From Diphasiastrum complanatum (lineage: Eukaryota > Streptophyta > Lycopodiopsida > Lycopodiales > Lycopodiaceae): DNA of 64,000 nt. The stretch covers positions 4,618,607 through 4,682,606 of the forward strand of contig CM055098.1 of NCBI GenBank assembly GCA_029204225.1, given 5' to 3'. Made by a program: the position numbers and the translations under genes. The notes beneath the pieces were generated by a model, which had not been told where the DNA came from, ran no database searches, and worked only from the letters and a program-made list of their open reading frames with translations. Positions within the stretch are counted from its first letter, which is position 1. Each line of letters begins with the position of its first letter. Shown in pieces: positions 25,503-38,379 of this stretch.

Positions 25503-26120
25503 TTAATGACTTGTCACTTGCTCCATAACTTTCAACTGAGCCACGTTGTAGTCATTGGTGAGTGGAAAAAAACAAGGATGAGCGCCCTCGAGCCACAATT
25601 GGGAGATCCATGTTTGGAATCTCACAGACCATGGGTCGCCGATGAGGGCCGCTCTATAATACAATCGTGCCAATGGCAAATGGTCGTCAATGTTGTTGGA
25701 CGCCATGGCTTTATTTGGATCAAAGAATAATGGAGGCAAAAAATCATCCCACTTTGTGAGAACCCGCATAAAAAATTTCAAGTCTCGGGCAAATTTTGCG
25801 GCCGCGTGAACTGTGGGATCTGCACTTGACATATTGCTTCGAAAATTGGATGAGGGCCCTTTTGGCATCTACATCTATTCCAATCGTATTCTGAATGGAT
25901 CTTTGACCAGTTCATGGTTTTGATAGTTATCTGGTCCAAAGGTGTCCTGCACTCCACGCATTTTTTTTTCCGTGGAATAGAGATGTAGTGGAGATTTATT
26001 CAGAGACACTGCAAGTGCATTTGTGGTGCGCTCTCTAATGAGAGTCGTGTCCCACTCTACCAAGAATCTTTTTTGAATTATCTTAAGTTTCCTAAAGTCC
26101 TCACAACCCAAAGACGACAA
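25503..26120 (-). CDS. Two adjoining unrecognised ORFs, possible gene fragment
   Basis: Frames 26120-25875 (81 codons) and 25868-25503 (121 codons) lie end to end on the minus strand, 6 bases apart. The second contains KFFMRVLTKWDDFLPPLFFDP and ARLYYRAALIGDPWSVRFQTWI and the GC content is higher than in the surroundings, as expected of real coding DNA. No family is recognised and no catalytic motif is evident. A single stop or shift between them would make this one broken ORF of about 200 residues. It could be a retroelement fragment or a host gene fragment. Confidence 0.3.
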
Positions 26121-26891
<771 letters not shown>

Positions 26892-26914
26892 ATAGTTATG
26901 AAACCTTACAAATA

Positions 26915-26935
26915 TAACCCTAACCCTAAACCTAA
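26915..26935. repeat. Short telomere-like repeat
   Basis: TAACCCTAACCCTAAACCTA, about three degenerate CCCTAA(A) units just after the microsatellite. Too short to mark a fusion or telomere. Confidence 0.4.
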
Positions 26936-28455
26936 TTTTGAAACTTGCTCTAGCCTAACCCGTGACTAAAACCCAACAAAATCTCACAAAAATATAACGA
27001 AAATGTCATGTCAAACCTTAAAATCGCAATAATTATACTCAAATATGAAAATTGAAAAACATGCATTGATCGTACAATTTTCAGTATACATTGCATGTCC
27101 ACATGCAACTTATACCTTGAGTGATAATATCCTATAGCTATGACATGTCTAATAACTTGGAGACTTTGTGTTTTAACAAATCTTTTTTGACCACGTCTTC
27201 CATAATAAACTCTTTCACATTCCTTGATATATCCCATGTCATTTTGGAGCAAACCATACCTTTGTTGCATCTTAAAGCTACATCATTTATCTTCTAAATG
27301 CAAAAGTTTTGACACTTATGGTTTCTTATGTAGATTAATGCAACATACTTTTCTTAGCACATACTATGAAAATCTTAAAATAAGATATGACCACTCTTTG
27401 AAAAAATCATCTTTATCTGAACAACACATACAATTATTTAATTTTTTATGCTTGACCAAATCTATATGGTACATGTTGGATTATATGTTTTGTAGTTGTT
27501 TTGAAGATTTTGTGGTAGAGGTCTATATTGTTTGTAATTGGTATAAATGTGGAGTGTTCGGGATGAATAGACATACAAATTGAAATTTTCATTAGGAAGG
27601 GATGTAACCCTTTTTTCTCCCATTAAAGGTGAGATGCTAATTTTTTCTTCATAGAGAAGACCTACACGTAGCAAGAGGGAATATGAGGTGACATTCTAAA
27701 ATGGAGTATAATTGAAAGGTTCTAGAATCTCAATTAGTATGTTCAAGACTTACAATCATGATAAATGGTTTTCTAGTTGAATCAAATCACTTCACTAAAT
27801 TAGACATAAATTCATTAAGAGAATTATAAACTTTGGTTGTGTACTCTTCGTTTTCAGCATTATTTTTCTGTCATATGTAGCTCTAGCACTCCTAGATTAG
27901 CAAGTAGTCTTTCCTAAGGCATATATTTTAGGATTGGTGCCCCCAAGGTCAAAAGAAATATGTCCTTGACAAGCTACATAGCAAGTTTCAATGCATTGAC
28001 CACTCATAATTTAATCTCAAGTGAATGCTTCAGCCCATGCCCTTGGTTATGAGACGCCTCAAATCAAAGATCGAAGATGTAGCAAGGGAGGAAAGACATA
28101 GGTTGACCCACTAAACATAACGAAGATCGAAAGAAAGCCAAGAAGTATTGCGACGACTTGAAAAGGTATAAAAGATAATGAGAGGCCACAAAAGCTCCAT
28201 TGGAACAAATGGGACCCTCTCAACTTGGCACTGGTAGTGTGGGACATTTTCATGATTATCTTGTTATTACTTCTTATTCCATCATTGTTTATAAATTTCT
28301 ACTTTCTTGCTCTCTTTCTTTCTCAATGGGCATGAATGCTATTAATCTTAATTGTTTGTGTAGAGATCGTATTCCACAAAAATGAGTATTTGTATGTGCA
28401 TCACAACAATATTCAAGCCCTCTTTAATTTTGTTGAGCGATAGGGAGCATCAAGC
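26936..28455. other. No gene seen
   Basis: AT-rich. ORFs up to 119 codons (27224-27583) show no recognisable domain and have strongly AT-driven composition. Confidence 0.4.
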
Positions 28456-28509
28456 TACACACTCACGCGCGCACGCGTGCGCGTGCACACACACACACAC
28501 GCACACACA
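28456..28509. repeat. Alternating purine-pyrimidine tract (CA/CG)
   Basis: ACACACTCACGCGCGCACGC continues as alternating GC/AC to 28509 with a single break. Such sequence is prone to left-handed (Z) DNA. Confidence 0.85.
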
Positions 28510-29133
28510 GCTATTTCATCTTCTGCTAATATCTAATCTTGGTGATCTAACTTTTTCTCCGATTGGCTAAGATTTTTTATTAAATGGAATTATATTTTCG
28601 AATAGATGGATGGATCCATATTAAATCATTGTCCGAAATCCATTTCTTCCTAAAGCTACCAAAATTTAGACACTAGAGATTTAATGTCTAGCCAATTGTC
28701 TACCAAAACAAATTGTTGGGGTAGCCCATTACAAGTAGGTTGGGATTAAAGTAGTTATGATATTGTGACTTTTTACCAATTTTGTGAGTATCTTCGACAA
28801 ATTTCTTTTAGCCAACAATGAATTTTATTTCTATAACTAAAAGTTGGTTAATTTGGTCACCTATTGAGTTATAATGAAGTAACTATTAATAATGTAAAAA
28901 ATTTGTCCAAATTATTTTTTAATATTCTATCACTCCTATGATTGTCCTTAAAGGTAAATAACCTAAATGTCTTATCATTCCTATACTTGTCTTTAAAGAT
29001 TAATGTCTTATCTCATGTTTGGGGACAAAAAAAAATTTCTTTTCAAGTCGAGTGAAGAAAAGAGAAGAAGGGGGAGATCTTGAGAGAGGGATAGGGAAGG
29101 ATCGTGAGATAGGATGTGTATGCATGGGGTTGG
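28510..29133. other. No gene seen
   Basis: AT-rich; no recognised coding frame. Confidence 0.4.
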
Positions 29134-29906
29134 TGTTGGAATTCGATGCTCACCCTCAAATCCATTTATTAATGAGCATCCTGAAAACTTTACAAAACCC
29201 AAAAAATAGAAGGCTCGAGTTTTTCAGAAGATCAAAAAATCCAGTATCGGATTTTTTCGACCCAATTCCGACCCTGGGTCGGGTCAGATCAGTTCAAATT
29301 TTTTTCGACCCTTCATGTTTGACCCTGGATCGGATCGAATCGGATTGGGGCTAATTTTTCCGACCTTGACTATATTTTTGACCCAGTGTAAAAATTGATC
29401 CTTTGTATATTTTCTGATACATTGTAATTTTCGATATTGTCGGTCAGAAATCCAACCCAACGACTTCGCATTGACAGTCTGCCTACGTTATACATGTATT
29501 CACAGTTACAAAGCGGTTGTAATTAATATAGAAGATAGCATTCAATGCGAGTTAATTAAAGATATTTTCAATACATCTATTCCTAGAATCTGCATCAAAA
29601 AATTTCTTCTGATCTTATGATATTCAAAAACATCTAATAATTGTTTCAATCAATTCATTCAGATAGTTCTGTTGCATGTGTTATCACACACAACGATCAG
29701 AGTTCTCAATCTATAGCCAGCCACTTTATGTGATTGTACTCCTTGAGAATATTAATCAGAGTACATTTTTGTCTCCACTCAGTTGTTGTTCCATTGCAGA
29801 TTTTTAATTCATTCATTTTTTAAAGGTCTGTTGCTAACTGTGGAACTTCTAATCCTATTGTCCACTCGCTCCCATCTTTCGCTCACAAATCCACTGATTT
29901 CTGACA
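29134..29906 (+). mobile_element. 5' LTR (+ orientation), 773 bp
   Basis: Starts TGTTGGAATTCGATGCTC and ends TTTCTGACA, directly followed by a tRNA-iMet primer site. Its first ~300 bases match, in inverted orientation, the LTR ending at 32775. It includes a run of GACCC(T/A)GG(A/G)TCGG motifs between 29260 and 29350. The element body downstream is lost after about 50 bases. Confidence 0.75.
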
Positions 29907-29917
29907 TGGTATCAGAG
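29907..29917 (+). promoter_or_regulatory. tRNA-iMet primer-binding site
   Basis: TGGTATCAGAG on the + strand directly after the LTR end. Confidence 0.8.
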
Positions 29918-29984
29918 TAGGCAGTTCAGTAATCTGTACATTGTCTATAGAGCTTGTCTCTCAGATTCCATTCTAGCACGAGGG

Positions 29985-31715
29985 ATGTGGAAATGATATT
30001 GACACTGGAGCCACCATCAAGAACTGCTAAAACTTCACGTGATTGGTGATGGGTAGCTGGGATTTTGATGTTGCCTCATTCGTTGAGTGGATTGGTTAGG
30101 TGTAAGGGCATTTCAGACAACTCATCAGGGCTGGTGGTGTCATTGGACTGGATCTGGTGTTTCCATTTGTCATCATGGTTCCAGAGAACATGGAAAGGAA
30201 GAGGGACATTGGCTTGTAGTAAATCTCCCCAGACTTCGGTACCTTCAGGGGTTTTGCTTTCAAAAGGCTTGTGAGGTACTTTATGGGAGGTGTAAGATTA
30301 TTGGTCAGCATTGCGGATTTGCTGGCAATACTGATTATGTAGCCGAATTTTTTCAAATGGGTGGACCCAAGTAGGATGGTTTCAACTAGTAAAGTTTCTA
30401 CTTGCACTGAACAGACAGGAGCAAAAGGTTTGGATCGGGATGGGCAGTCCTTCATGTGATGTTCAATACCACAATTTTCACAAGCTGGAGGAAAGCAGAG
30501 TTTATTTGGGCAACGAATACTAGGAATGCTCACCTGCATAGATAAAACATTCTCGTATTGCGGGGAGTTGATGCGCGACAAAGACAGCTTGGTTTGGATT
30601 GTAAGCTTGGGCATTAGGATCCACTGCTTGAGCATTAGAATCATATGTATAATAAAAGTAGAGTATTACGGGTGAGTATTGTCTTCCACATAGTAGGTTG
30701 CCGGATCGATGGTATTCGGATCAAGATAATGGACAGCTTGTTGTGGGGCAGCTTGATTAACGACAAACTGTTGACATGGTGGTTGGTATTGATCTGGTGC
30801 AGTTGGTCGTGGTTGGTAGATCCTTGGTCATGGAAAAGGCTATTGTGGAGGGTAGGGGCGATATACTCGATAGATTGTGGGTCTGGTTGCTGTTGGAAAA
30901 TGGTTTCGTAGTTGAGGGCATTCATTAGCAGTATAATGCTGTGAGCAGATTATACACCAGACATTTTCTCTTGCGGGAAATGATTTCTCAGCAATCTGTT
31001 TCATTGCGGTTTAAAAATTGGTAGGGAGCTTATCCATATGAGATTGTTGAGCTTTTTGCCAGGTTTCCATTTGATGTAGTAAGTTCAGAAGATTGGACAA
31101 CATTGTCAGACTTTGGGTGATTAGGATGGTCCGGATTCTTAGATTTCTTTTCACGATGGTCAAAGTCATCGTCGGAACCTTCATCTTCCTCACATATAGC
31201 ATAGTCATCACATGTTTAAGTTGACCATAAAGGTCAACTGATTTGAGTTTATGGCTGATGTTTTTAGGCAATCCAACCAAGAACAGTTTTATGGCCATAT
31301 GTTTGGTGATATTTTCATCAACACATTCTACTTTGAGACGTTTAAAATGCTCAATGTAGTTTTGAATAGACTCTTCACGACACATCTTGATATGGGTAAT
31401 TTGGATGAATGGGCTCTAAGTCAGTTTGGATGGTTTAAAATGCTTGATGAGAGCGTCCTTGAGGTTGGTCCAAGAAGCAAGATTAGGAGCTTCAAGATTA
31501 AGATACCACTCCTTGGTTGTTCCATAGAGTACCATGGGAAATAGGTGAAGCTTTTCAGTTTTTGAGGTATCTCCAAAAAAATGGCATGCATTATCAAAGT
31601 CTTGGAGAAATCGGACTGGGTCAGATTCTCCATCGTACTTTGGTCATCAATTCGTGGAATTTAGCGTTCTAATCGTAGAGGAGTCAGATTAGAAGATTCA
31701 ACACAGTCACGAGAC
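29985..31715 (-). pseudogene. Minus-strand Ty3/gypsy gag and protease fragment
   Basis: Read right to left: MSRDCVE near 31715; gag core near 31640-31450, where a frame other than the longest ORF reads YDGESDPVRFLQDFDNACHFF and then EWYLNLE and WTNLKDALIKHF; frame 31385-31011 continues gag (SIQNYIEHFKRLK, KLFLVGLPK); a CCHC-like knuckle CENCGIEHHMKDC (one residue short of CX2CX4HX4C) lies near 30445-30483; and a retropepsin-like DGGSSVNIIS at 30018-29989, with Gly where Ser is usual after the catalytic Asp. Several frameshifts. RT, RNase H and integrase are absent: the fragment stops at the + strand LTR/primer unit. Confidence 0.8.
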
Positions 31716-32101
31716 ATGATGTAGAGTGTGGAGGAGAGTAACAATACAGATGATCAGGTCATTACTGTACTTGGCAAAAAAAAAAAGACAGTTTGCTTGT
31801 AGAATGGAGAGTGTAGAACAAAAAAAATTGGTCTCTCTGGCTGTAATAAAATTCGCGGACAGGCTGAGAAATCGTAGAGAGGCAGATAAATCGAACTATG
31901 GGACTCGCGAATTCTAACACGGAGTGTTATTTGTTAGAATATTGATTTTTTTCAATATTTTTGGAAAAAAATTTAAACTGTTAGAATTCTCGGGTGGGGC
32001 AGAGAATTCGGGCTCACTGAGGACGATTTCGTAGGCTAAATGACGATTTTTGATATAGAGGTTTTACTGACAGATAGGGAATATGGGAAAAAATATGAAT
32101 T
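31716..32101 (-). other. Leader of the minus-strand gypsy fragment
   Basis: Noncoding region between gag and the degenerate primer site. GAATTC-containing short repeats (TGTTAGAAT) occur at 31910-32000. Confidence 0.4.
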
Positions 32102-32775
32102 TCTGATACTAGGCTTCAACTGAAAATTGTTGATGAAAAAAATACTGGAATACAGCAATAATAACTAACTGACCCTAAACTTACTTAACCACTGATCATC
32201 GTTACAAAATTACATTGTTACAAAAGATGTTTGTCAAGATGTTGACTCTATTGGAAGTCAGATGATCAGTGCATTGGAATCCTAAGTTAATCTACTTATA
32301 GTCCCACAGAATGTAGTTGTTATTTTATCAGTATGTGGGTCGGATTTTCTAGTTAACAGTATAAAAAAAAAACATATAAAGAATCGGATTTATACAAAGG
32401 GTCGGATAATTTACAAAGGGTAGGATTTATACAAAGAGTCGGACTTAGTAGACCCGATCTGATCATATCCAGGGTCAGAAGATGCCCGGATAAATTAGAC
32501 CCGATAAAATCCGATCCGATCCAGGGTCAAAGATGCCTGGATATTTTTTGATTCGATCCAGAGTCGGAAAATCTCTCTTTGATGGGATTAACATTGGGTC
32601 AAAAGATAGGCTTGGGTCAAAAAAATTCTATCCTAAATTTTTCTATCTTCTTTACATAACTTCGAGCCTTCTTCCTTTTTTTTTTTTTTTGTTGTTTTCA
32701 AGAATAGATATAAACAATAGTTATCTAGGATGCTCATTACCTAATGGAATTGGGCTTGAGCATAGAATTCCAACA
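32102..32775 (-). mobile_element. LTR (minus orientation) with degenerate primer site, partner of 29134-29906
   Basis: On the minus strand it begins TGTTGGAATTCTATGCTC at 32775 and shares with the 29134 LTR the blocks TAATGAGCATCCT, GAAGGCTCGA and TTTGACCCTGGATCGGATCG. The minus-strand TAGTATCAGAA at 32112-32102 is a plausible decayed primer site, which puts the LTR proper at about 32113-32775, upstream of the gypsy gag in the right orientation. Multiple GGGTCGGAT units occur at 32335-32550. Confidence 0.65.
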
Positions 32776-33070
32776 CATACTTCCTCTTTTTTATTATCCT
32801 AGTGTGCCTTTGTGTAGTTGCTAGTTTTTTAGGCAAAGAGGTGGTGACTCATCTTCGTGGCTCTTCATTGGAATGAGCCTTACTACTTGTGCTACAACAA
32901 CACTCAAGTTCTTCTCTAGAAGAACCTGGTTAAAGCTGAGTACGTGGAAGCCACTCAAGCAATCAAGAAGTGTTGTGACAAAGACAATTAAATTGCATTT
33001 CATTCAATTTTTTCCTACTTTATCTTTTGTGGCAACAATAGCTACATTTATTTGTCTTTGAATCATAGGT
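32776..33070. other. No gene seen
   Basis: Short stretch between two retroelement fragments, no recognised frame. Confidence 0.35.
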
Positions 33071-33263
33071 TTTACTCTAGAATGAATCACATAGAACTCA
33101 GTTCCATTTTATGAGGGATAAAGTTCGAGAAAAACATATTGAGCTAGTTCATTGTCATACCTAAAAAACGGTAGCTAATATGTTGACTAAGGCATTAAAC
33201 ATTTGGTTTGTATAGATATTTACTTATCACAAAAAAATTAAAGTAGCATTTAAGGGGGAGCAT
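33071..33263 (+). pseudogene. 3' tail of a + strand copia RNase H
   Basis: Decayed sense sequence with SRMNHIELS (for SRTKHIEL) and a MLTKALN-like block (ATGTTGACTAAGGCATTAAAC near 33180), followed by the polypurine tract AAGGGGGAG (33252-33260). An LTR-like TGAAAATAC begins at 33264. Confidence 0.65.
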
Positions 33264-35395
33264 TGAAAATACATTAATTTTCACTCCAAAATCTAGACTC
33301 CCACTTTGTAAAGCCACATTCAAAATTAGCATATAGCCTTTTTACAATATTTCAATGTATAGAATTTTTGTTGTAATAAACTAGTTGGCATTGAATTGGC
33401 ATTTGTAGCCAGTATCCAAAGGGTCTTAGTCTATCCAAAGAGACTATCAATTGTAAGTAACAATCTTGAGGCCTTAGAATTGGCTCTAAAATTGTTAAGT
33501 TCTCTAAGCTTACTAAGGTACCAACAATGATCAGTACATATTGACCATGGGCTCAGTAAGCGAGCCTTATGCATTAAGATGTTTTGGAATGATCCTTACT
33601 CCAATATCACACTAGTAGAAAGCATTCAAGTGTCGTGTAGACTTCTCAGATTAGTTTGAAGACTGATAATGCAATATTGAGATGACCAAAACTATTGCGT
33701 AGACACTCGTTGATTGCATGTATCTTTATTTTCATGCTCCGATTTAAATGCATTACATTCCATACTTGCTCTCGCTCTATTCTATACATATTTAATCAGA
33801 GAGCATAAGTGCTTGGAGATTAAAGACTGCTGCCAAGATAAGTACTTGATAGTAAAGATGGTAGATTGACATACCAAGTACTAACTTAGACTTAGTGCAC
33901 TTCGTACAGCCAATAGTAAATATTCAACATAGCTGATCGTATGTGCATTCTGCCATTAGTGCGTAGAGTCTCCACTTTCGTGATCTTGTGTATTTCAGTA
34001 GTTTGCCTTTTGTTCGATTGTGCAAACGGTCTTGAGTTAATGGTAGTTCTTATAAGATTTATACTATGAAGAGGAAGATCTCCAAGTGGCACCTTCAAAA
34101 TGTTGATTGGCATTTTTCAATGTCAATTTTTCTGTTGACTAGTCAAAGGTTAGCAATTCCATTGAATGGGATTTTTATACTGACTCTTGCAATCGATATT
34201 TTTTCCTACTTAGGCCTTTTGGCATTTTTCTACTTATGCCTTTTTGGCATTTTTCAATCGCTCAAATCTTTGTTCTGCAAACTCAAGATTTTCATTAACC
34301 AATAATGTTGGTCAACATTTGTCAGTCTGTGCAAAACTTAGTGTATTTTTGCAAATTGTGCCAAATCTTTGCATTCTTGCAAACTATGCTAAATATCGTG
34401 TAAATCTGGATACTATTAAAAAAACTTGAGTATTTCTACAAATTTAATAGGTTCTTAATAAAAGAAGAATTAAGTGGGAATTCTAACAATGGACACCTAG
34501 TTAAACTGATATTTCTCACAATTTAGGCATCAACTCTTTAATCCCACCATTCAAAATATATAAAATCATGTTTTCTAAAATTTGTTTTTGTATGGAAGGT
34601 CAATTAGACATGTGAATCAGCACACATCTAAGTTTCAGGCTCATTTGACACCTTCCTAATACATCTAGGAGATTAAATTTTGAGCAAGATCTTTCAAAAT
34701 TGAGAGAAGTCTACAATACATGTCACATATGAGTAAATCAATGCTTGTTTTTCTTCAACACATTTACATACATGATATTCTTTATTGGCCATATAGCTCA
34801 TTATCTATAACAATCCAACCTTTGTAAATCATAATAGAAATCAACATGGAAGGAAATATTTTACATTAAAAAAAAAAATCCTATATCAAGATGGATGTTA
34901 TTAGCCTTTCATGTGATATTGTCCACAGTTCTTGGGTAAAAACTATTACTTGTTACTACCTCCCATGTTTTCGATTTTGTAAATTTGAGATATCCATAAG
35001 GGCATCTAGCTAGACCAATACCTTAAAAATTTGACAATATATTCCATCTTGACCAATGGAATCAAACATCCCTCAAGATATGTAGCCTTACCATTGTCAA
35101 CCTAATCCAATTCCTTATTGGGACTTCCCTTTGGAATTGCTTGCCTCCCATACCACAAGTTTTTCCTCCAAGAAGACCCTCAATTTCATAATCTGTTGAC
35201 ATAGCCAGAACAGCAGTAGCCGAATACGCTAGTTCCTCGAAGATCAAATTGACACAGAGTTCCTCCAAATAGATTTATTGACAATGCCATAGCCACTTGT
35301 TATTTTGTCGAGGATCTAGTCGATTATTTTGAGGCAATTTCTAGTCCAGATGTAGATAACCGGAGATGAACGATGGACAAAGAGTCTCAATCTCT
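33264..35395. other. Probable LTR of the copia tail, then unassigned AT-rich DNA
   Basis: An LTR start (TGAAAATACATT) directly follows the polypurine tract, but its end cannot be placed. Nothing else is recognised up to the next copia fragment. Confidence 0.4.
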
Positions 35396-37255
35396 CATTA
35401 AAAACTAGACATGCTTGTTATCGACCCCTCAATTGGTAAGAATGTCATTTATTGCAAATGACTTTATCGAATCAAGTACAAAGTCGATGGATTAGTTGAT
35501 CGATTGAAGGCAAGGTTAGTTTCCAGGGGATTTTCTCAAATCTCGAATGTTGATTATTTGAAAACTTTTAGTCCCATAGTCAAATATTCAGCAATCAGAC
35601 TTTTTATTTCATTCGCAACAGTGGTAGATCTAGAAATTTACCAAATAATTGTACAAACAACATTTTTACATGATGTGATCGCAGAAGACATTTATATGAC
35701 TCAACTTGAAGGCCGTGAGTTGGAGGGTAACACGCATCATGTATGCAAGCTAAAAAAGCCTCTCTAGGGGCTTAAACAATGGTCTTATGCTTGGTTTCAT
35801 CAAATCAATGAATTATTTATTCATTCAGTAAGGCTTTATACTAAGTTAAACTGATTATATTGTCTATTACAAAAGAGCGGATTCATATTTCATTATCATT
35901 ACATTATATGTTGATGACACATTATTTTTTAGTAATGACATTCGAATGTTAAGAAGGATGTCAGAACATGTTATCAAAGGAATTCGACATGATAGATTTA
36001 GGGGAGACCCATATTTGCCTTGGTATACAGATTTACATAGATCGTAATCAGAGATTGATTTACATCAGTCAACAAAGATTGTTTCATGACTTGCTATTCA
36101 AGCATCAAATGGCCGACTACAAACCAACCAAGTCTCTAATGGATCTAGGGTCGAAATATGCGGAGGACCAATATCCCCAGTCGTTTGAAGAAGTCAAGCA
36201 AATAAAATTGTATCTGTATCATTCAATTATTGGCTCTCTTACATATCCTAACATATTATCATCACCTTATACATTGATGATACGTTGCTCTTCAGCAACA
36301 ATACCAAAATGGTCACGGATGCAAAATAGATGTTGTTCTCAAAATTCGACATGACTGATTTGGGTGAAGCTCACTTATGTCCTGGAATTCAAATCCACAA
36401 AGATAGAGCAATTGACCGATTTACATCACTCAACAAAGGTATCTTCACAATGTTCTTAACATATACAATTTGATGAATTGTAAATTAGCTCACTCACCAA
36501 TGGATCCAGGCCTGCATTTGTCGAAGGATCAATGTCCCCAGACCAAACAGGAAGAGGAGCAGATGAGAGAATATTCGTATCGATCGATACTTGGATCTCT
36601 CGTGTACGCAATGGTCTGTACAGGTCCAGATATCTCTTTTTGTTGTAAGCTCACTCAGCCAATATATGGCTAATCCTGGCATTACCCATTGGAAGGCTCT
36701 TATTCGAGTCATGAGATATATTCGAGCTACCATGGACCAGTGCATCTGCTATGGAGATGTCAGCAACGACAATCTTCATCAGCTCAGTGGCTATTTTGAT
36801 GCAGCTGGGGAGGAGATGCAAACAATCGTAAATCCACATATGGATTTACATTCTTCTTCAACGGCGGTCCTATTTTGTGGAACAGTCGTAAGCAAACCTC
36901 TATCGCAATTTCTTCTTCTGAAGCAAAATACATTGCTGCTTCTTAAACTATTAAGGAAGCGCTTTGGTTGAGAAATTTGCTGTCAGACATCAATTTGTAT
37001 CAGTACAGCCCTACAATTTTGTTTTGTGATAACCAAAGTGCTATTGCCTTATCGGCCAACCCTAGATTTCATTCTAGGAGTAAGCACATTGAGATCAGAT
37101 ATCACTACATCAGGGGCAAGGTTCTCGATAGGGAGGTTCTTGCAGAACGCAAGACATGGTTGCAGACATTTTCACGAAAGCACTCAGTATTAATGCACAC
37201 AACAAATTTTGTGCATTGCTCAATCTAAAGATCAAGGCATTCATGGATCCAGATT
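35396..37255 (+). pseudogene. Decayed + strand copia RT-RNase H with duplicated RT block
   Basis: Begins in RT (frame 35504-35767: KARLVSRGFSQ, TFSPIVKYSAIR, HVCKLKKPL). The catalytic-box region occurs twice: LYVDDTLFFSND near 35905-35940 followed by EFDMIDLGETHICLGIQI and GSLTYPN, and then LYIDDTLLFSNN near 36265-36305 followed by KFDMTDLGEAHLCPGIQI and GSLVYAMV. The two copies differ at many positions. RNase H follows (frames 36591-36971 and 36968-37228: FCDNQSAIALSANP, SRSKHIEIRYHYI) and a shifted IFTKALS block. The polypurine tract is GGAGGGGG (37257-37264). The 5' half of the element is missing. Confidence 0.85.
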
Positions 37256-37264
37256 AGGAGGGGG

Positions 37265-38310
37265 TGTTGGATTTACTCCTTCTACTCTCCTAAATCCCAT
37301 TTTTAATCTGCCTCCATTCTTGCTGCATATTTACAAACGTTGTCACGTAGCCTGCATAATTACATGCAAATTCGCATAGACGAATAAAAGGCGAAAGAAT
37401 CACGAACATTGTGTTTTTACACAGGTTATGGTGACAGGCAAAAAGGGGACACTATCCTACAGAATGCCGAAGGTGCCCTAAAAGCTAAGGCACCCTGTAA
37501 ATCTTATCCTAAGGCCATTCGTAAGAGTGACCCACTTTTCGCATCATCACAAACGTTCACTTCAGCACTAGCTGACATCGCACCCTTTTATGCTCACTCC
37601 ATGCAGTTGCGCTAACGGATTGGACAACGATTGCAGTCACCCACAATCTCCTACAAACAACACATCCACTTTGTACTTTCACATCTACACACCTATAATA
37701 TTATGTATATATACGTATTTTGGACACCATTCATGAAGATGAGACGATGATGATCAGATGATCAAGAGAGTTGAAGAAGACGACATAAACGAAGTAGATG
37801 CCCTGAGCATTGATTCTTCATTTTGTCAGAATTAAGATTTAAATTCCTTCTTACAGATTTGAAATAAGATTTGTAGGGCACGCGGTTTCATTCGCTATTG
37901 TATTGTGCTCTACCACATTATTGACATGTATACATGATATACTTACTCTGATACAACTCTTTGTTCTACATTCAGATCTGTGTTAATATTGCTATGCTTA
38001 TTCTTTGTTCTGTTTGATCTTTCTAGCTGTTATTTTTGGTAATAGACGACTAACATTTAGTCTTATCATTCGCGAATCATTCGCGACTAATTATCAGTCG
38101 AGCACAGTCTATCTCTTTTGCGAATCATTCGCGACATATAATTTGTCTTGCTATTCACGACAAATTATTCTTCTGACGCTTCATTTATTAATGTTTGGAT
38201 ACGTAATCTAGAATGACCATGATTTCTATCACTAAAGTTTTGTCATTCTGATAGGCGTAGTCGTGCTTCCGGAGAGAGTCGTATAACTTATTCCGCTATG
38301 CACGAACATT
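37265..38310 (+). mobile_element. 3' LTR of the 35396-37255 copia element
   Basis: Starts TGTTGGATTTAC after the polypurine tract. It belongs to the same family as the LTR at 62651: both are preceded by a nearly identical coding tail and both contain GATTTCTATCACTA, GATAGGCGTAGTC and TTATTCCGC(T/C)ATGCACGAA near the end. The end near 38310 is an estimate. TTCGCGAC-type motifs repeat at 38070-38160. Confidence 0.7.
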
Positions 38311-38379
38311 TTCTGTTCGAGTTCATTTCTCGTTCGTTTCTTGTTCGAGTTCGTTTCTCATTCGTGTTCGTCATTTATT

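Noticed and set aside
26915-26935. Interstitial telomere repeat
   Set aside because: Only about three degenerate units; too short to claim a fusion or healed break.
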